NCBI RefSeq assembly: GCF_047495875.1
Contig: NC_092461.1
Coordinates: 50,540,511 to 50,604,510 of the forward strand
Length of the DNA: 64,000 nucleotides
DNA from: Pithys albifrons albifrons
Taxonomy: Eukaryota > Chordata > Aves > Passeriformes > Thamnophilidae
Direction of reading: 5' to 3'
Shown: in pieces, positions 63,700 to 64,000 of the stretch
Layout of the letters: every line of letters begins with the position of its first letter
How positions within the stretch are numbered: the stretch's first letter is position 1
The notes under the pieces: model-generated
Told to the model about the DNA's origin: nothing
Database searches by the model: none
What the model saw: only the letters and a program-made list of their open reading frames with translations
Translations under genes and position numbers: made by a program

Positions 63700-64000
63700 G
63701 AATATGCAGTTTGCTCAGTGAGTGGTTATCATATTGCTGGAGGAGCCAGCGGTATGAACGCTGACATATTATTTGAAGGAGAGGGAAGGCCATTTACGTG
63801 TAACTGTATATGGCTGCCGTGTCTTGAAGAACCTTTGCATTCAGAAATCCTTCCCCCCTTCTGCCCTGAGGTATTTTTATATAAACTGGGGGCAAGCTGC
63901 TCGGAATTAAGGGTATGATATGGCCTATTTATACAATATCAGCATTTCTTGTCACTGCTTCAGCTATTGCTATATTGTTTGCATATTTGAGTGATTGCAG
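63700..64000. other. Possible non-coding regulatory segment
   Basis: A stretch with several transcription-factor-like cores close together: CTATTTATAC (MEF2-like) and octamer-like TTTGCAT/TTTGCATAT (63835 and 63978 regions), in non-repetitive sequence. There is no coding resemblance. The regulatory reading is weak and rests on motif spotting only. Confidence 0.15.

Overview
The window looks like a bird nuclear chromosome. It has widely spaced spliced exons with GT-AG borders, CpG-island promoters and several copies of CR1 retroposons, which dominate avian genomes. It also preserves the vertebrate OSR2-STK3 neighbourhood in head-to-head orientation. There are no bacterial or viral genes, operons or CRISPR arrays.

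Layout. Bases 1-639 (minus strand) hold the second exon of OSR2, from the ATG at 568 into the first zinc finger, where the window cuts it off. OSR2 intron 1, a probable untranslated first exon (donor at 3476/3475) and a chain of CpG-rich blocks run to about 7.9 kb, as is usual for a developmental transcription factor. From 8.3 to 23.8 kb I see no gene. At 23,830-24,198 lies an unusual SINE with intact target-site duplications. Its head is a tRNA-Gln relic, its middle is a 5S rRNA relic, and its tail looks RTE-like and ends in CATA repeats. The STK3 CpG island and promoter follow at 24.4-25.3 kb. STK3 (MST2, the Hippo-pathway kinase) then runs on the plus strand. Exons 1-6 are complete and in frame (25150-25172, 32573-32653, 33092-33220, 36961-37075, 45185-45349, 45762-45929) and encode residues 1-227, about two thirds of the kinase domain through the activation loop. 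The rest of the gene lies beyond the right edge. Intron 6 is more than 18 kb and carries a second, inverted copy of the same SINE (58,059-58,428).

The two genes are divergent neighbours, with about 25 kb between their start codons. OSR2 is a nuclear zinc-finger regulator of limb, palate, tooth and urogenital development. STK3 is a cytoplasmic growth-control kinase. I see no evidence that they share a promoter: each has its own CpG island.

The observation most worth following is the composite tRNA-Gln / 5S / RTE-tailed SINE. It is present twice in opposite orientation, and one copy sits about 1 kb upstream of the STK3 start codon.
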